This document shows positions 42,943 through 51,754 of a DNA stretch of 64,000 nt, piece by piece. Position 1 is the first letter of the stretch. The number at the start of each line of letters is the position of its first letter. Made by a program: the position numbers and the translations under genes. The notes beneath the pieces are model-generated. The model was not told where the DNA came from. It did not search any database and saw only the letters and a list, made by a program, of their open reading frames with translations. The stretch is from Burkholderiales bacterium JOSHI_001 (lineage in GTDB: Bacteria; Pseudomonadota; Gammaproteobacteria; Burkholderiales; Burkholderiaceae_C). The stretch is taken from assembly GCA_000244995.1 (NCBI GenBank), contig CM001438.1, positions 1,480,921 through 1,544,920 on the forward strand, written 5' to 3'.

Positions 42943-43938
42943 TCAGGCCAGGGCCTGGTGCGTGACCAGCACGCTGGCCCCGCCCAGCAGGGGCAGGCAC
43001 TCGTCGGGTTGCAGGCCCACCGCCAGGCAGTCCGCACGCAGTTCGCCTTCGGTGCGCGTGCCCTGGGCCTGGCCGGTCATGCGCTGGGCCAGCCCGAAGA
43101 CCAGGGCCGGCACCTGCACGCGCCGGGCATCATCGGCCAGGTGGTCCAGCAGCAGCACCCGGGCACCTGGCCCCAGCCAGCGCAGGGCTTTCCGCAAGCC
43201 GGCGCGGCGCCAGGCGCTGTCGCCCGGCGCCAGCACCAGGTTGAACACCAGCAGGTCGTGCTCTTCCGTCGGGGTGTCGTCGCTCACCACCTGCACCCGT
43301 GCTGCCATGGCGGCGGTGGGCACCTCGGCGCATGTCGCCGCCGCGTCCTCGGCCCCTTGCAGGCTGGTGAAACGGGTTCGCGGGCCGGCCTGGGCCGCCC
43401 AGGCACGCGCCAGGCAGGCGCCGGCATCGTTGAGGCTGAGCACCCGACGCGCCATCGCTGCCACCGGCAGCGTCGCCAGGGCCTGGCCATGCAGGGCGCC
43501 CAGGCGCCGCCGCATCAGCTGGCATTGCGCGTCCCAGACGGGCGACACCGGTGGCGCCCTTGCTGGCGCGCGGGCGCGCAGCGCGTCGTCCAGCCGGGAG
43601 TCGTCGCTCGCTTGCAGCGGTGCCCGGGCCGCCTGCAGCAGGTCGCCCAGGTAGGCCGAGCCGCGCGGGTCCAGGTACTGGGCGCTGGTCCGCGTGCTGA
43701 CGTACACCGCGTCGGCGTCGTCGCCCTCGCGCTGCAGCCAGCCCAGCGCCACCAGGGCGTCCAGCAGGTCAGAGGCGGCGCCCGGTGCCAGGCCCAGGGT
43801 GGCGGCCAGCCGCGCAGCGGTGCGCGGGCCCTTGCCCAGTTCGGCGAACACGCCCAGATGCTGGCCGGCCGCCAGCGCGCGCGAGGACCACAGGTCCAGC
43901 GTGTCCTTCAGCAGCAGGTCGGGCGACAGGGTCCACAT
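42943..43938 (-). CDS. O-methyltransferase-like protein with degenerate SAM site
   Basis: 331 residues with the layout of the acetylserotonin/O-methyltransferase family. An N-terminal winged-helix dimerisation domain includes LDLWSSRALAAGQHLGVFAELG and RTAARLAATLGL. The C-terminal Rossmann-like half has DLLVFNLVLAPGD and ARVLLLDHLADD. The usual glycine-rich SAM loop (DxGGGxG) is replaced by RRVLSLNDAGACLARAWA, so methyl transfer is doubtful. It starts 22 bases after the LuxR-type gene on the same strand and is probably co-transcribed with it. Confidence 0.72.
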   Translation of the reverse strand: MWTLSPDLLLKDTLDLWSSRALAAGQHLGVFAELGKGPRTAARLAATLGLAPGAASDLLDALVALGWLQREGDDADAVYVSTRTSAQYLDPRGSAYLGDLLQAARAPLQASDDSRLDDALRARAPARAPPVSPVWDAQCQLMRRRLGALHGQALATLPVAAMARRVLSLNDAGACLARAWAAQAGPRTRFTSLQGAEDAAATCAEVPTAAMAARVQVVSDDTPTEEHDLLVFNLVLAPGDSAWRRAGLRKALRWLGPGARVLLLDHLADDARRVQVPALVFGLAQRMTGQAQGTRTEGELRADCLAVGLQPDECLPLLGGASVLVTHQALA

Positions 43939-43959
43939 GGGCGGGGCGCAGCGGGCCGG

Positions 43960-44337
43960 TCAGTGCCCCTGGGGTCGGGCCTGGCGGGTCAGCCACCAGG
44001 CCGCGGCCTGGCCACGCGAGCGCAGGTCCAGCTTGTCCAGGATGTTGGCGACATGGCGCTTGACGGTGTGCGGGCTGAGGTCCAGTGCGCGGGCGATGGC
44101 CTTGTTGCTGTCGCCGGCGGCAATGCGCTGCAGCACCTCGCGCTCGCGCGCGCTCAGCGGTGTGCCGTCCAACGGCGGCGGGGCGGCGGGTTCCAGGTGG
44201 CGGGCGCGGGCCAGGGCGGCCAGGACCAACTGCTGCACGGTGTGGCTGAGCTGGTGCACGGCCTCGTCGTAGGCCGTGGGCGCGTGCTGCGCCGGCGGTG
44301 CAGCGTCCAGGTTCAGCGTTTCGGTGAGCAGTGTCAT
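43960..44337 (-). CDS. Short LuxR-type transcriptional regulator
   Basis: 125 residues. The C-terminal 65 residues are a complete LuxR helix-turn-helix (LSAREREVLQRIAAGDSNKAIARALDLSPHTVKRHVANIL, quoted here as the conserved region around residues 58-97). The N-terminal half is a short helical segment with no receiver or autoinducer domain. AAGGAGAA lies seven bases before the ATG. The missing sensor domain suggests it needs a partner, possibly the adjacent methyltransferase-like protein, which is inference. Confidence 0.88.
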   Translation of the reverse strand: MTLLTETLNLDAAPPAQHAPTAYDEAVHQLSHTVQQLVLAALARARHLEPAAPPPLDGTPLSAREREVLQRIAAGDSNKAIARALDLSPHTVKRHVANILDKLDLRSRGQAAAWWLTRQARPQGH

Positions 44338-44440
44338 GGCGGTTCTCCTTGCGGCGTGCCGCGTCTTCAGGCCCTGACCAGGGCCGCGGCAGACGGCATG
44401 GGAGCGGACTGTAGGCAGGCGGCGCGCTCGGCAAAATGCC

Positions 44441-44480
44441 CAAAAAGAGACTGCTCTTTTAGAGACCCCCCGTCGGGGGG
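44441..44480 (-). terminator. Tandem hairpin terminator region after copA
   Basis: Read leftward from the copA stop: CCCCCC-GAC-GGGGGG (44480-44466), then AAAAGAG-CAGT-CTCTTTT ending in a T-run (44460-44441). The second hairpin, flanked by A and T runs, fits a terminator active in either direction. The first resembles the C/G palindromes of the repeat family. Confidence 0.6.
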
Positions 44481-44487
44481 CGGCGAT

Positions 44488-46893
44488 TCAGGTCGGCGGC
44501 GTGGCCGGCCGCCAGCGGCCCAGCAGCAGTGCATTGCTGACCACGCTGACCGAGGACAAGGCCATCGCCGCGCCAGCCACCATGGGGTTCAGCAGCCCGA
44601 AGGCGGCCAGCGGGATGCCCACCACGTTGTAGGCAAAGGCCCAGAACAGGTTCTGGTGGATGCGCCGTGTCACCGCCTGCGACAACTGCAGCGCGGCCAC
44701 CACCAGCATCGGGTCGCCGCGCATCAGCGTGAGGCCGGCGCTTTCCATCGCCGAGTCGGTGCCGGTGGCCATGGCCAGGCCCACGTCGGCGGCGGCCAGG
44801 GCGGGCGCGTCGTTGATGCCGTCGCCCACCATGGCCACGCGCTGGCCCGGCTGCAGGCCCTGGCGCAGCGCGGCCACCACCGCGGCCTTGTCGGCCGGCA
44901 GCACCTCGGCGCGCACCTCGTCCATGCCCAGGGCCTGGGCCGCGGCCTGGGCCGCGCCGCGGTGGTCGCCGCTGACCAGCACCGTCTTCACGCCCAGCGC
45001 GTGCAGGGCGGCGATGGCCGGCGCACTGCGGGCCTTCAGGGCGTCGCCAAAGGCCAGCGCGGCCAGCACCTGGGCGCTGCCGGTGTCGGCCAGCCAGGAC
45101 ACACTGAGGCCTTGCGCCGCCCAGGCGTCGGCCTGCGCCTGTTGCGGCCGCGGGGCCAGCCCCAGCTCGTCCAGCCAGCGGCCGCTGCCCAGCACCAGGC
45201 TGCGGCCGTCCACCGTGCCCTGCACCCCGCGGCCCGGCACGGCCTGCACCGCGCTGGCCGCGGGCAGCACCAAGGCGCGCTGGCCGGCGGCGTCGTGCAG
45301 CGCACGCGCCAGTGGGTGGGCGCTGCCCTGCTGCAGCGATGCGGCCTGGCGAAGCGCCTGGGTGTCGTCGTCCGCGGCCAGGCCCTGCAGTTGGGGCCGG
45401 CCTTCGGTGAGGGTGCCGGTCTTGTCGAAGGCCACCACCTTCACCGCGCGCATCAGCTCCAGCGCCTGCGGGTCGCGCACCAGGATGCCCAGCCGCGCCG
45501 CCAGCCCCGTGCCCACCATCAGCGTGGCGGGGGTGGCCAGGCCCAGGGCGCAGGGGCAGGCGATGACCAGCACGCTCACCGCGTGGATCAGCGCCGCCGC
45601 GGCGTCGCCACGCAGGGCCCACCAGCCGACGAAGGTGAGGGCGGCGATGCCCAGCACCACCGGCACGAAGACCGCCGCCACGCGGTCCACGGTCTGCTGG
45701 ATGGCGGGCTTCTTGGCCTGGGCTGATTCCACCAGTCGCACGATGCGCGCCAGCGTGGTCTCGGCACCGATGGCCGTGGTGCGCACCCGCAGCAGGCCTT
45801 CGCCATTGATCGCGCCGCCGGTGACGCGCTGGCCCACGTCGCGCGGCACCGGCAGGCTTTCGCCGGTGAGCAGCGATTCGTCCACATGGCTGGCGCCTTC
45901 GAGGATGTCGCCGTCCACCGCGATGCGCTCGCCCGGGCCCACCAGCACCTCGTCGCCCAGGCGCACCTCGGCCAGCGGCAGCAGCTGGTCCACGCCGCCG
46001 CGCCGAACCCGGGCGGTGTCGGGCCGCAGGGCGCGCAGGGCGTCCAGCGCGGCCAGGGTGCGGTGCTTGGCGCGGGCTTCCATCCACTTGCCCAGCAGCA
46101 CCAGGCTCACCACGACCGCCGCGCTCTCGAAGTACAGGTGCGGCATGCCGCTGGTGTCGCTGGCCCACAGCGCCAGGCTCAGGGCCCAGGCGGCGCCGGT
46201 GCCCAGGGCCACCAGCAGGTCCATGTTGCCGGCCCCGGCGCGCAGGGCGCCCCAGCCGGCGCGGAAGAAGCGCCACCCCAGGCCGAACACCACCGGCGTG
46301 GCCAGGGCGAACTGCCACCAGGCCGGCAGCATCCAGTGCAGCCCGAAGGCATCGCCCAGCATGGGCAGCACCAGCGGGGCCGACAGGGCCAACGCCAGCG
46401 CCACGCGCCAGCCGCCGGCATCGGCGGGGCGCTGGGGTGTTCCGTCGCTGGGGGCCGCGTGGCCCTCGTAGCCGGCGCGGGCCAGCGCGGCCAGCAAGGC
46501 TTCGGTGGTGGCGCTGCCGGCCAGGCGCTGCACCTGGGCCGTGTTGGTGGCCAGGTTCACGCTGGCGCTGCCCACACCGGGCACCTTCAGCAGGGCCTTT
46601 TCCACCCGTGCCACGCAACTCGCGCAGGTCATGCCGTCCACCTGCAGGGTGACAGCCTCGTGGCCCAGCGCGTAGCCGGCGCGTTGCACCGCGCTGTCCA
46701 GCGCGGCCAGCACCGTGCCCGCGCTGGCGCCGTCGGCCAGCTGCACGGCAGCCTGCTCGGTGGCCAGGTTCACCTGCACCCCCTGCACGCCGGGCACCTT
46801 GGCCAGGGCCTTTTCCACCCGTGCCACGCAGCTGGCGCAGGTCATGCCAGAGACCGGCAGTTGAAGCAAGGCAGGGGCCGCGACCGTGTTCAT
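44488..46893 (-). CDS. copA: Copper-exporting P1B-type ATPase CopA
   Basis: An 801-residue inner-membrane Cu(I) exporter. Two N-terminal heavy-metal-associated domains each contain GMTCASCVARVEKAL (Cys near residues 18/21 and 84/87). The transport-site CPC motif is in VIACPCALGLATPATLMVG, phosphorylation is at DKTGTLTEG, the ATP-binding HP motif is in GSAHPLARAL, and the hinge is MVGDGINDAPALAAADVG. The two HMA domains are very similar, as from domain duplication. It is divergent from the small copper chaperone gene. Confidence 0.95.
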   Translation of the reverse strand: MNTVAAPALLQLPVSGMTCASCVARVEKALAKVPGVQGVQVNLATEQAAVQLADGASAGTVLAALDSAVQRAGYALGHEAVTLQVDGMTCASCVARVEKALLKVPGVGSASVNLATNTAQVQRLAGSATTEALLAALARAGYEGHAAPSDGTPQRPADAGGWRVALALALSAPLVLPMLGDAFGLHWMLPAWWQFALATPVVFGLGWRFFRAGWGALRAGAGNMDLLVALGTGAAWALSLALWASDTSGMPHLYFESAAVVVSLVLLGKWMEARAKHRTLAALDALRALRPDTARVRRGGVDQLLPLAEVRLGDEVLVGPGERIAVDGDILEGASHVDESLLTGESLPVPRDVGQRVTGGAINGEGLLRVRTTAIGAETTLARIVRLVESAQAKKPAIQQTVDRVAAVFVPVVLGIAALTFVGWWALRGDAAAALIHAVSVLVIACPCALGLATPATLMVGTGLAARLGILVRDPQALELMRAVKVVAFDKTGTLTEGRPQLQGLAADDDTQALRQAASLQQGSAHPLARALHDAAGQRALVLPAASAVQAVPGRGVQGTVDGRSLVLGSGRWLDELGLAPRPQQAQADAWAAQGLSVSWLADTGSAQVLAALAFGDALKARSAPAIAALHALGVKTVLVSGDHRGAAQAAAQALGMDEVRAEVLPADKAAVVAALRQGLQPGQRVAMVGDGINDAPALAAADVGLAMATGTDSAMESAGLTLMRGDPMLVVAALQLSQAVTRRIHQNLFWAFAYNVVGIPLAAFGLLNPMVAGAAMALSSVSVVSNALLLGRWRPATPPT

Positions 46894-46929
46894 GGCCCGA
46901 TGCTAGGGCGTGGCGGCCCGGCGTGCCGG

Positions 46930-46960
46930 GGCAAGGACTTGATTTTGCGCAAGCCCTGCC
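46930..46960. promoter_or_regulatory. Imperfect dyad between copA and copZ
   Basis: GGCAAGGACTTG (46930-46941) and CAAGCCCTGCC (46950-46960) form an inverted repeat around TTTTGCG in the 142-base divergent region. MerR-family copper sensors (CueR) bind similar long dyads, but this one does not clearly match their consensus. The operator role is tentative. Confidence 0.3.
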
Positions 46961-47035
46961 GCGCGCAGGGCCGGGTCGGGCGTCGCATACTGTGCCCCGT
47001 ATGCCGGCCCGGTTGGGCCGGCGATGGAGCCCACC

Positions 47036-47227
47036 ATGATCGAACTCACCCTGCCCACCATGACCTGCGGCCACTGCGTGCGCACCGTCACCGAAACCGT
47101 GCAGCGCGTGGACCCGCAGGCGCAGTTGCAGGTGGACCTGCCGGCCCACCGGGTGCGCATTGAATCGCAGCAGCCGCCCCAGGCCTTCAGCGCCGCGCTC
47201 ACCGAAGAAGGTTACGCGCCGGCCTGA
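47036..47227 (+). CDS. Copper chaperone, heavy-metal-associated domain protein (CopZ-like)
   Basis: A 63-residue single HMA domain with the metal-binding motif TMTCGHC (Cys near residues 11 and 14) and the usual ferredoxin-like pattern to EEGYAPA. It likely delivers Cu(I) to the divergent CopA pump. The ATG at 47036 fits the domain boundary; an in-frame ATG 12 bases upstream is possible. Confidence 0.9.
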   Translation: MIELTLPTMTCGHCVRTVTETVQRVDPQAQLQVDLPAHRVRIESQQPPQAFSAALTEEGYAPA

Positions 47228-47340
47228 GGAACCCGCGGCCAGCGCCACCCCTGGCGTTGACAGGGCCGGCCCCGACCCGGAGCGGCACCGGGTTTGCCTA
47301 CACTCGCGCCACCGTGTGCAACCCTGAAGGGGCCCTGACG

Positions 47341-48924
47341 ATGAACCGCCATCTTTGCCGCGCGCTGGTGATCGGCGCGCTGGCGCTGACCAGCGCGCTG
47401 GCCAGCGCCCAGACCTTCCGCTGGGCCAGCCAGGGCGACGCTCTGACCATGGACCCGCACTCGCAGAACGAAGGTCTGACCAACCTGTCGAATTTCCTGA
47501 CCTATGAACGCCTGGTGCGGCGCGACAAGAAGCTGAACCTGGTGCCCTCGCTGGCCACCGAGTGGCAGCAGGTGAATGCGACGCTGTGGCGCTTCAAGCT
47601 GCGCCCGGGCGTGAAGTTCCATGACGGCACCGCCTTCACCGCGGACGACGTGGTGTTCTCCCTGCAGCGCGCCAAGGAACTCACCTCGCAGTTCGCCACC
47701 TACGCCAACGCCATGGGCACGGCGCGCCGGGTGGACGACCTGACGGTGGAGTTCCAGCTGCCCGCGGTGAACCCCATCTTCCTGCAGCACCTGGACAGCC
47801 TGCTCATCATGAGCAAGGGCTGGAGCGAGAAGAACAAGGTGAGCAAACCGCTGGACTTCAAGAACAAGGAGGAAAGCTTCGCCTCCTTCAACGCCAACGG
47901 CACCGGCCCCTTCATCCTGGTGAGCCGCCAGCCCGGCATCAAGACCACCTACAAGCGCAACCCCGCGTGGTGGGACAAGCACGATGGCAATGTGCAGGAG
48001 GTGGTGTTCACACCCATCGCCAACGACGCCACGCGGCTGTCGGCGCTGATTTCGGGTGAACTGGACTTCGTGCTCGACCCCGCCCCGCGCGACGTGCCGC
48101 GGCTGCGCAACACCGCCGGCGTGAAGGTGGTGGAGGGCACCGAGAACCGGGTCGTCTTCATCGGCATGGACCAGCACAGCGACAAGCTGCAGTACGCCAG
48201 CGTGCCCGGTGACAAGAACCCGTTCAAGGACCAGCGCGTGAGGAAGGCGCTGTACCACGCCATCGACATCGAGACCATCAAGACCAAGCTGATGCAGGGC
48301 CTGTCGGTGCCCACCGGCGGCAACACACCGTCGTCGCTGGCCTACTGGAACGACCCGGCCATCGAAGCTCGCTTCCCCTATGACCTGGAAGCGGCGAAGA
48401 AGCTGATGGCCGAAGCCGGCTACGGCAACGGTTTCGAGGTGACGCTGGATTGCCCCAACAACCGCTACATCAACGACGAAGAAATCTGCCAGGCCCTGGG
48501 CTCGATGTGGGCCAAGATCAATGTGCGCCTGCGCGTGAACGCCATGCCGCGCACCCTGTACTTCCCCAAGCTGGACAAGCACGACACCAGCATGTACATG
48601 CTGGGCTGGGGCGGCAGCGTCACCGACGCCGAACCCACCCTCACGCCCGTGATGCGCAACCCCGGCGAAAAGGGTGTGGGCTACTACAACTACGGCCGCA
48701 GCACCAACGACAAGTTCGACGCCCTGGCCGCCCGGTCCACCGTCGAGCCCGACCCGAAGAAGCGCGAGGAACTGGTCAAGTCCGCGCTGATGGAATGGAA
48801 GCAGCAGGTGCACACCATCCCCTTGCACCGCCAGGTCATCCCCTGGGCCATGCGCAGCAACGTGACCGTGGTGCACCGCCCGGACAACTACCTGACCTTG
48901 GAGTGGGTCACGGTGGCGCGCTGA
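47341..48924 (+). CDS. ABC transporter substrate-binding protein, family 5 (peptide/nickel type)
   Basis: A 527-residue periplasmic binding protein. The signal peptide ends near residue 24 (ALASAQ). The family 5 body begins FRWASQGDALTMDPHSQNEG and contains LAYWNDPAIEARFPYDLEAA and a conserved C-terminal lobe. Members bind oligopeptides, nickel or other compounds; specificity is not readable here. No permease or ATPase gene follows. Only a short coding remnant and an unrelated membrane protein gene lie downstream, so it is an orphan binding protein. Confidence 0.9.
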   Translation: MNRHLCRALVIGALALTSALASAQTFRWASQGDALTMDPHSQNEGLTNLSNFLTYERLVRRDKKLNLVPSLATEWQQVNATLWRFKLRPGVKFHDGTAFTADDVVFSLQRAKELTSQFATYANAMGTARRVDDLTVEFQLPAVNPIFLQHLDSLLIMSKGWSEKNKVSKPLDFKNKEESFASFNANGTGPFILVSRQPGIKTTYKRNPAWWDKHDGNVQEVVFTPIANDATRLSALISGELDFVLDPAPRDVPRLRNTAGVKVVEGTENRVVFIGMDQHSDKLQYASVPGDKNPFKDQRVRKALYHAIDIETIKTKLMQGLSVPTGGNTPSSLAYWNDPAIEARFPYDLEAAKKLMAEAGYGNGFEVTLDCPNNRYINDEEICQALGSMWAKINVRLRVNAMPRTLYFPKLDKHDTSMYMLGWGGSVTDAEPTLTPVMRNPGEKGVGYYNYGRSTNDKFDALAARSTVEPDPKKREELVKSALMEWKQQVHTIPLHRQVIPWAMRSNVTVVHRPDNYLTLEWVTVAR

Positions 48925-48973
48925 GCGCCCGCGGGCCTGCGGGCCCTGGCTGCTTGTGGCGGCGGTGGGTTAG

Positions 48974-49126
48974 CCGCTGTATGGCACCGACCTGTTCGCG
49001 CAGGACACTGGCAGCACCGGCTGCATCGACAACGGCTATGCCATGCGCCAGCTGGGCCTGCGCTTCTACACCGAGGACAACCTGCGCATCTACCGCCAGG
49101 TGACGAACCGCGTCATGCAGCACTGA
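48974..49126 (+). pseudogene. Short coding-like remnant after the binding protein
   Basis: A 50-codon open stretch between an in-frame TAG at 48971 and a TGA at 49124. It has protein-like composition (LYGTDLFAQDTGSTGCID, later LRFYTEDNLRIYRQVTNR) but no plausible start codon at its beginning. It may be the 3' end of a decayed gene, or the tail of a small gene that uses an internal ATG. Family not recognised. Confidence 0.4.
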
Positions 49127-49213
49127 CGCACCGGTTCATGGGCGGGGCGGGCGGTCGGCGCCGCCGGGCACACGCACGGGCGCGGCAGCTTGCATGCGCT
49201 ATCGTGCGGCCCG

Positions 49214-49960
49214 ATGACCGTTCCCCCGCCCGCCACTTTCACGTCCGGCCTGCGTTTCGACCGCCTGGACGCGCTGCGCGGACTGGCCATCGTGTGGATG
49301 GCCGTTTTTCATTTCAGCTTCGACCTGAACCACTTCGGCCTGCTGCAGCCGCGACAGAACTTCTACACCGACGCCTTCTGGACCGGCCAGCGCACGGCCA
49401 TCGTGTCGATGTTCCTTTTCTGTGCCGGGCTGGGCCAGGCGGTGGCGTTGCACGCGCCCCAGGGCTGGCCGCGCTTTTGGCGCCGCTGGGCCCAGGTGGC
49501 GCTGTGCGCGCTGGCGGTATCCGCCGGTTCGGCCCTGATGTTTCCGCGCAGCTGGATCAGCTTCGGCGTGCTGCACGGCATGGCCGTGATGCTGGTGCTG
49601 GCCCGCCTGGCCGCACCGCTGCGCGCGGGCCTGTGGCCGCTGGGCGCGCTGCTGCTGGCGCTGCCCCAGTGGCTGCAGCACCCCTTCTTCGACCAGCGCG
49701 CCACCAACTGGGTGGGCCTGGTCACGCACAAGCCCGTCACCGAAGACTTCGTGCCGGTGCTGCCCTGGCTGGGCGTGATGCTCTGGGGCCTGGCCGCCGG
49801 CCAGTGGCTGCTGTCGCACCGGCCGGGTGTGCTGGCCGGCGCACTGCCACAGGCGCTGGCCCCGCTGGCACGGCTGGGGCGCTGGTCGCTCAGCTTCTAC
49901 ATGCTGCACCAGCCGTTGCTGATCGCGCTGATCGTGCTGGCCATGCAGGTCCTGCACTGA
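49214..49960 (+). CDS. DUF1624 / heparan-alpha-glucosaminide acetyltransferase-like membrane protein
   Basis: A 248-residue integral membrane protein with about seven helices. FDRLDALRGLAIVWMAVFHFSFDLNHF near residue 15 (quoted in two parts of the conserved start) is the signature of the DUF1624/acyltransferase-like family, with the His in FHFSFDLNH. The C-terminus has SLSFYMLHQPLLI. The function of bacterial members is not established. An ATG eight codons upstream is an alternative start. Confidence 0.85.
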   Translation: MTVPPPATFTSGLRFDRLDALRGLAIVWMAVFHFSFDLNHFGLLQPRQNFYTDAFWTGQRTAIVSMFLFCAGLGQAVALHAPQGWPRFWRRWAQVALCALAVSAGSALMFPRSWISFGVLHGMAVMLVLARLAAPLRAGLWPLGALLLALPQWLQHPFFDQRATNWVGLVTHKPVTEDFVPVLPWLGVMLWGLAAGQWLLSHRPGVLAGALPQALAPLARLGRWSLSFYMLHQPLLIALIVLAMQVLH

Positions 49961-50110
49961 CCGCCCGGGGCTGAAACCCTCCGTTACCGCTGCTTCGATT
50001 GGCGGCGCTTTTTCGGGCCTGCCTGGCCTTGTCCGTGCCGCGCCCGCGCCGATAGCCCTGTCAGCGGCGAAGCACGCCGCGCGGTTCAACCGGACGCGAG
50101 AGGTCTGTCC

Positions 50111-50972
50111 ATGTCCCACCCCATTGCTTCCCTGGCCTGGCTGCAGCGCGCAGCCCAGGTGACGCTGCCCGCCGCGGTGCGCAGCAGCGCCGACGCGACC
50201 GCGCCTGTCGCCGCGGCGGCCCCGGCCGCGCCGGCCAGCGCGGCGCAGGACCTGGCCACGGCCGTGCAGGCCGCCACGCGGCCCGAACCCGTGGTGGCGC
50301 CCCAGGCCCCCGTGACCGAAACGCCGGTGGCGCGCACCGAGGTGGACCCGGTGGTGCAGCAGTTCACCCAGGCCCTGATGTTCGCCCTGCACCGTGCCGG
50401 GCGCGAACGTGACGAGGACGACGGCCATGGCCGCCACCACGGCCACGGCCACGGCCGCGGCCATGGCGACGACGATGATGGCGAGCGCTGGCACCGCCGC
50501 GACGGTGCCCGCGCCTACCGCGACATGGACAGCCTGGCGCAGCGCCTGGGCGAACTGGCGGCACAGATCCGCCGTGCTGATGCGCCGGCCACCCCGGCCC
50601 CCCGCGCCCAGCGCCACGGCGCCCGCGGCGCCGAGCGCCAGCCCGGTGGCGCCGGTGGACGTGCCGGTGCCCACACCGCCGACGGCCGCAGCGGCAGCAC
50701 CGGCAGCCGCGGCCAACGCGGTCAACGCGGCCGCGCCCGCCGCGCGCCCCAACCCGCTGCAACGCCTGCTGGACGCCTTTGGCGCGCTGGGCACCACGGC
50801 GCAGCCGGCATCGGACCCGGCCACACCGGCGGCGGACGCTCCATCGGCGCGCGAGCGCCTGGCACGCTTCCTGGAACAACTGGCCCAGGCCCTGGCCGCG
50901 CCTGGCCAGCGCGCCGCCAACGACGCCTGCGGATGCAGCGCGCGCGGCCGGCTGCTGAACGTCGCGGCCTGA
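50111..50972 (+). pseudogene. Hypothetical Ala/Pro- and His/Asp-rich protein, apparent +1 frameshift near 50598-50603
   Basis: Two open segments make one sensible protein only if one base is skipped in or near a six-C run at 50598-50603. The first frame (50111 to about 50600) begins MSHPIASLAWLQRAAQVTLP, with helices, a GHGHGHGRGHGDDDD-type linker and MDSLAQRLGELAAQIRRADA. The second frame continues with an Ala/Pro linker, then NPLQRLLDAFGALGTT and SARERLARFLEQLAQALAAP and ends at 50972. The joined product would be about 286 residues. It could be a sequencing error, a decayed gene or a real frameshift. No family is recognised. Confidence 0.6.
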
Positions 50973-51011
50973 CACCGCGGATCCGCCCGCCCGGGCGGCT
51001 ACCATGGGCCG

Positions 51012-51749
51012 ATGAGCGCCAAGGTCCTGTTCGGCTTCCATGCGGTGACGGTGCGTCTGAAAACGGCGCCCGACTCCGTGATTGAAATCCACGTTGATGC
51101 CAGCCGGCGCGACGCCCGCATGCGGCAATTCCTGCAGCGGGCGCAGACCGCCGGCGTGCGCCTGATCGACAGCGACGACGCGCGCCTGTGCAGCCTGGGC
51201 GGCAGCTCGCGCCACCAGGGCGTGGTGGCGCGCGTGAACCCGGTCAGCGCTGCGCGCACCGTGGCCGAGGTGCAGGACCTGGCCGAAGGCCCGCTGCTGC
51301 TGCTGGTGCTGGACGGCGTGACCGACCCGCACAACCTGGGCGCCTGCCTGCGCGTGGCCGATGGCGCCGGCGCCAACGCCGTCATCGCGCCCAAGGACCA
51401 TGCCGTGGGCCTGAACGCCACCGTGGCCAAAGTGGCCAGCGGTGCGGCCGAGACCGTGCCCTACCTGATGGTGACCAACCTGGCGCGCACGCTCAATGAA
51501 CTGAAGGACAACGGCGTCATGGTGCTGGGCTTCAGCGACACCGCCACCGAAAGCCTGTACGACGCCGACTTCAGCGGCCCGGTGGCCCTGGTGCTGGGTG
51601 CCGAAGGCAAGGGCCTGCGCCAGCTGTCGGCCAAGACCTGCGACCGCCTGCTGTCCATCCCCATGCAGGGTGCGGTGGAAAGCCTGAACGTGTCGGTGGC
51701 CGCCGGCGTGTGCCTGTACGAGGCGCGCCGCCAACGCCTCAAGGGCTGA
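51012..51749 (+). CDS. rlmB: 23S rRNA 2'-O-methyltransferase RlmB (TrmH/SpoU family)
   Basis: A 245-residue enzyme that methylates the ribose of G2251 in 23S rRNA. An N-terminal substrate-binding domain (VLFGFHAVTVRL) is followed by a SPOUT knot with the three SpoU motifs: LVLDGVTDPHNLGACLRVAD, VALVLGAEGKGLR and SIPMQGAVESLNVSVAAGV. The length and motifs are standard. It is immediately followed by the sirtuin gene (GTG start six bases after the stop). Confidence 0.94.
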   Translation: MSAKVLFGFHAVTVRLKTAPDSVIEIHVDASRRDARMRQFLQRAQTAGVRLIDSDDARLCSLGGSSRHQGVVARVNPVSAARTVAEVQDLAEGPLLLLVLDGVTDPHNLGACLRVADGAGANAVIAPKDHAVGLNATVAKVASGAAETVPYLMVTNLARTLNELKDNGVMVLGFSDTATESLYDADFSGPVALVLGAEGKGLRQLSAKTCDRLLSIPMQGAVESLNVSVAAGVCLYEARRQRLKG

Positions 51750-51754
51750 AGGCC

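Noticed and set aside
44466-44480. A full copy of the composite repeat after copA
   Set aside because: Only the C/G hairpin is present, without the other arms, and a terminator role is sufficient explanation.
50394-50972. A separate 192-residue gene
   Set aside because: Its first 65 or so codons are a shadow of the upstream frame. Only the part after the six-C run looks protein-like, which fits one gene with a frameshift better.
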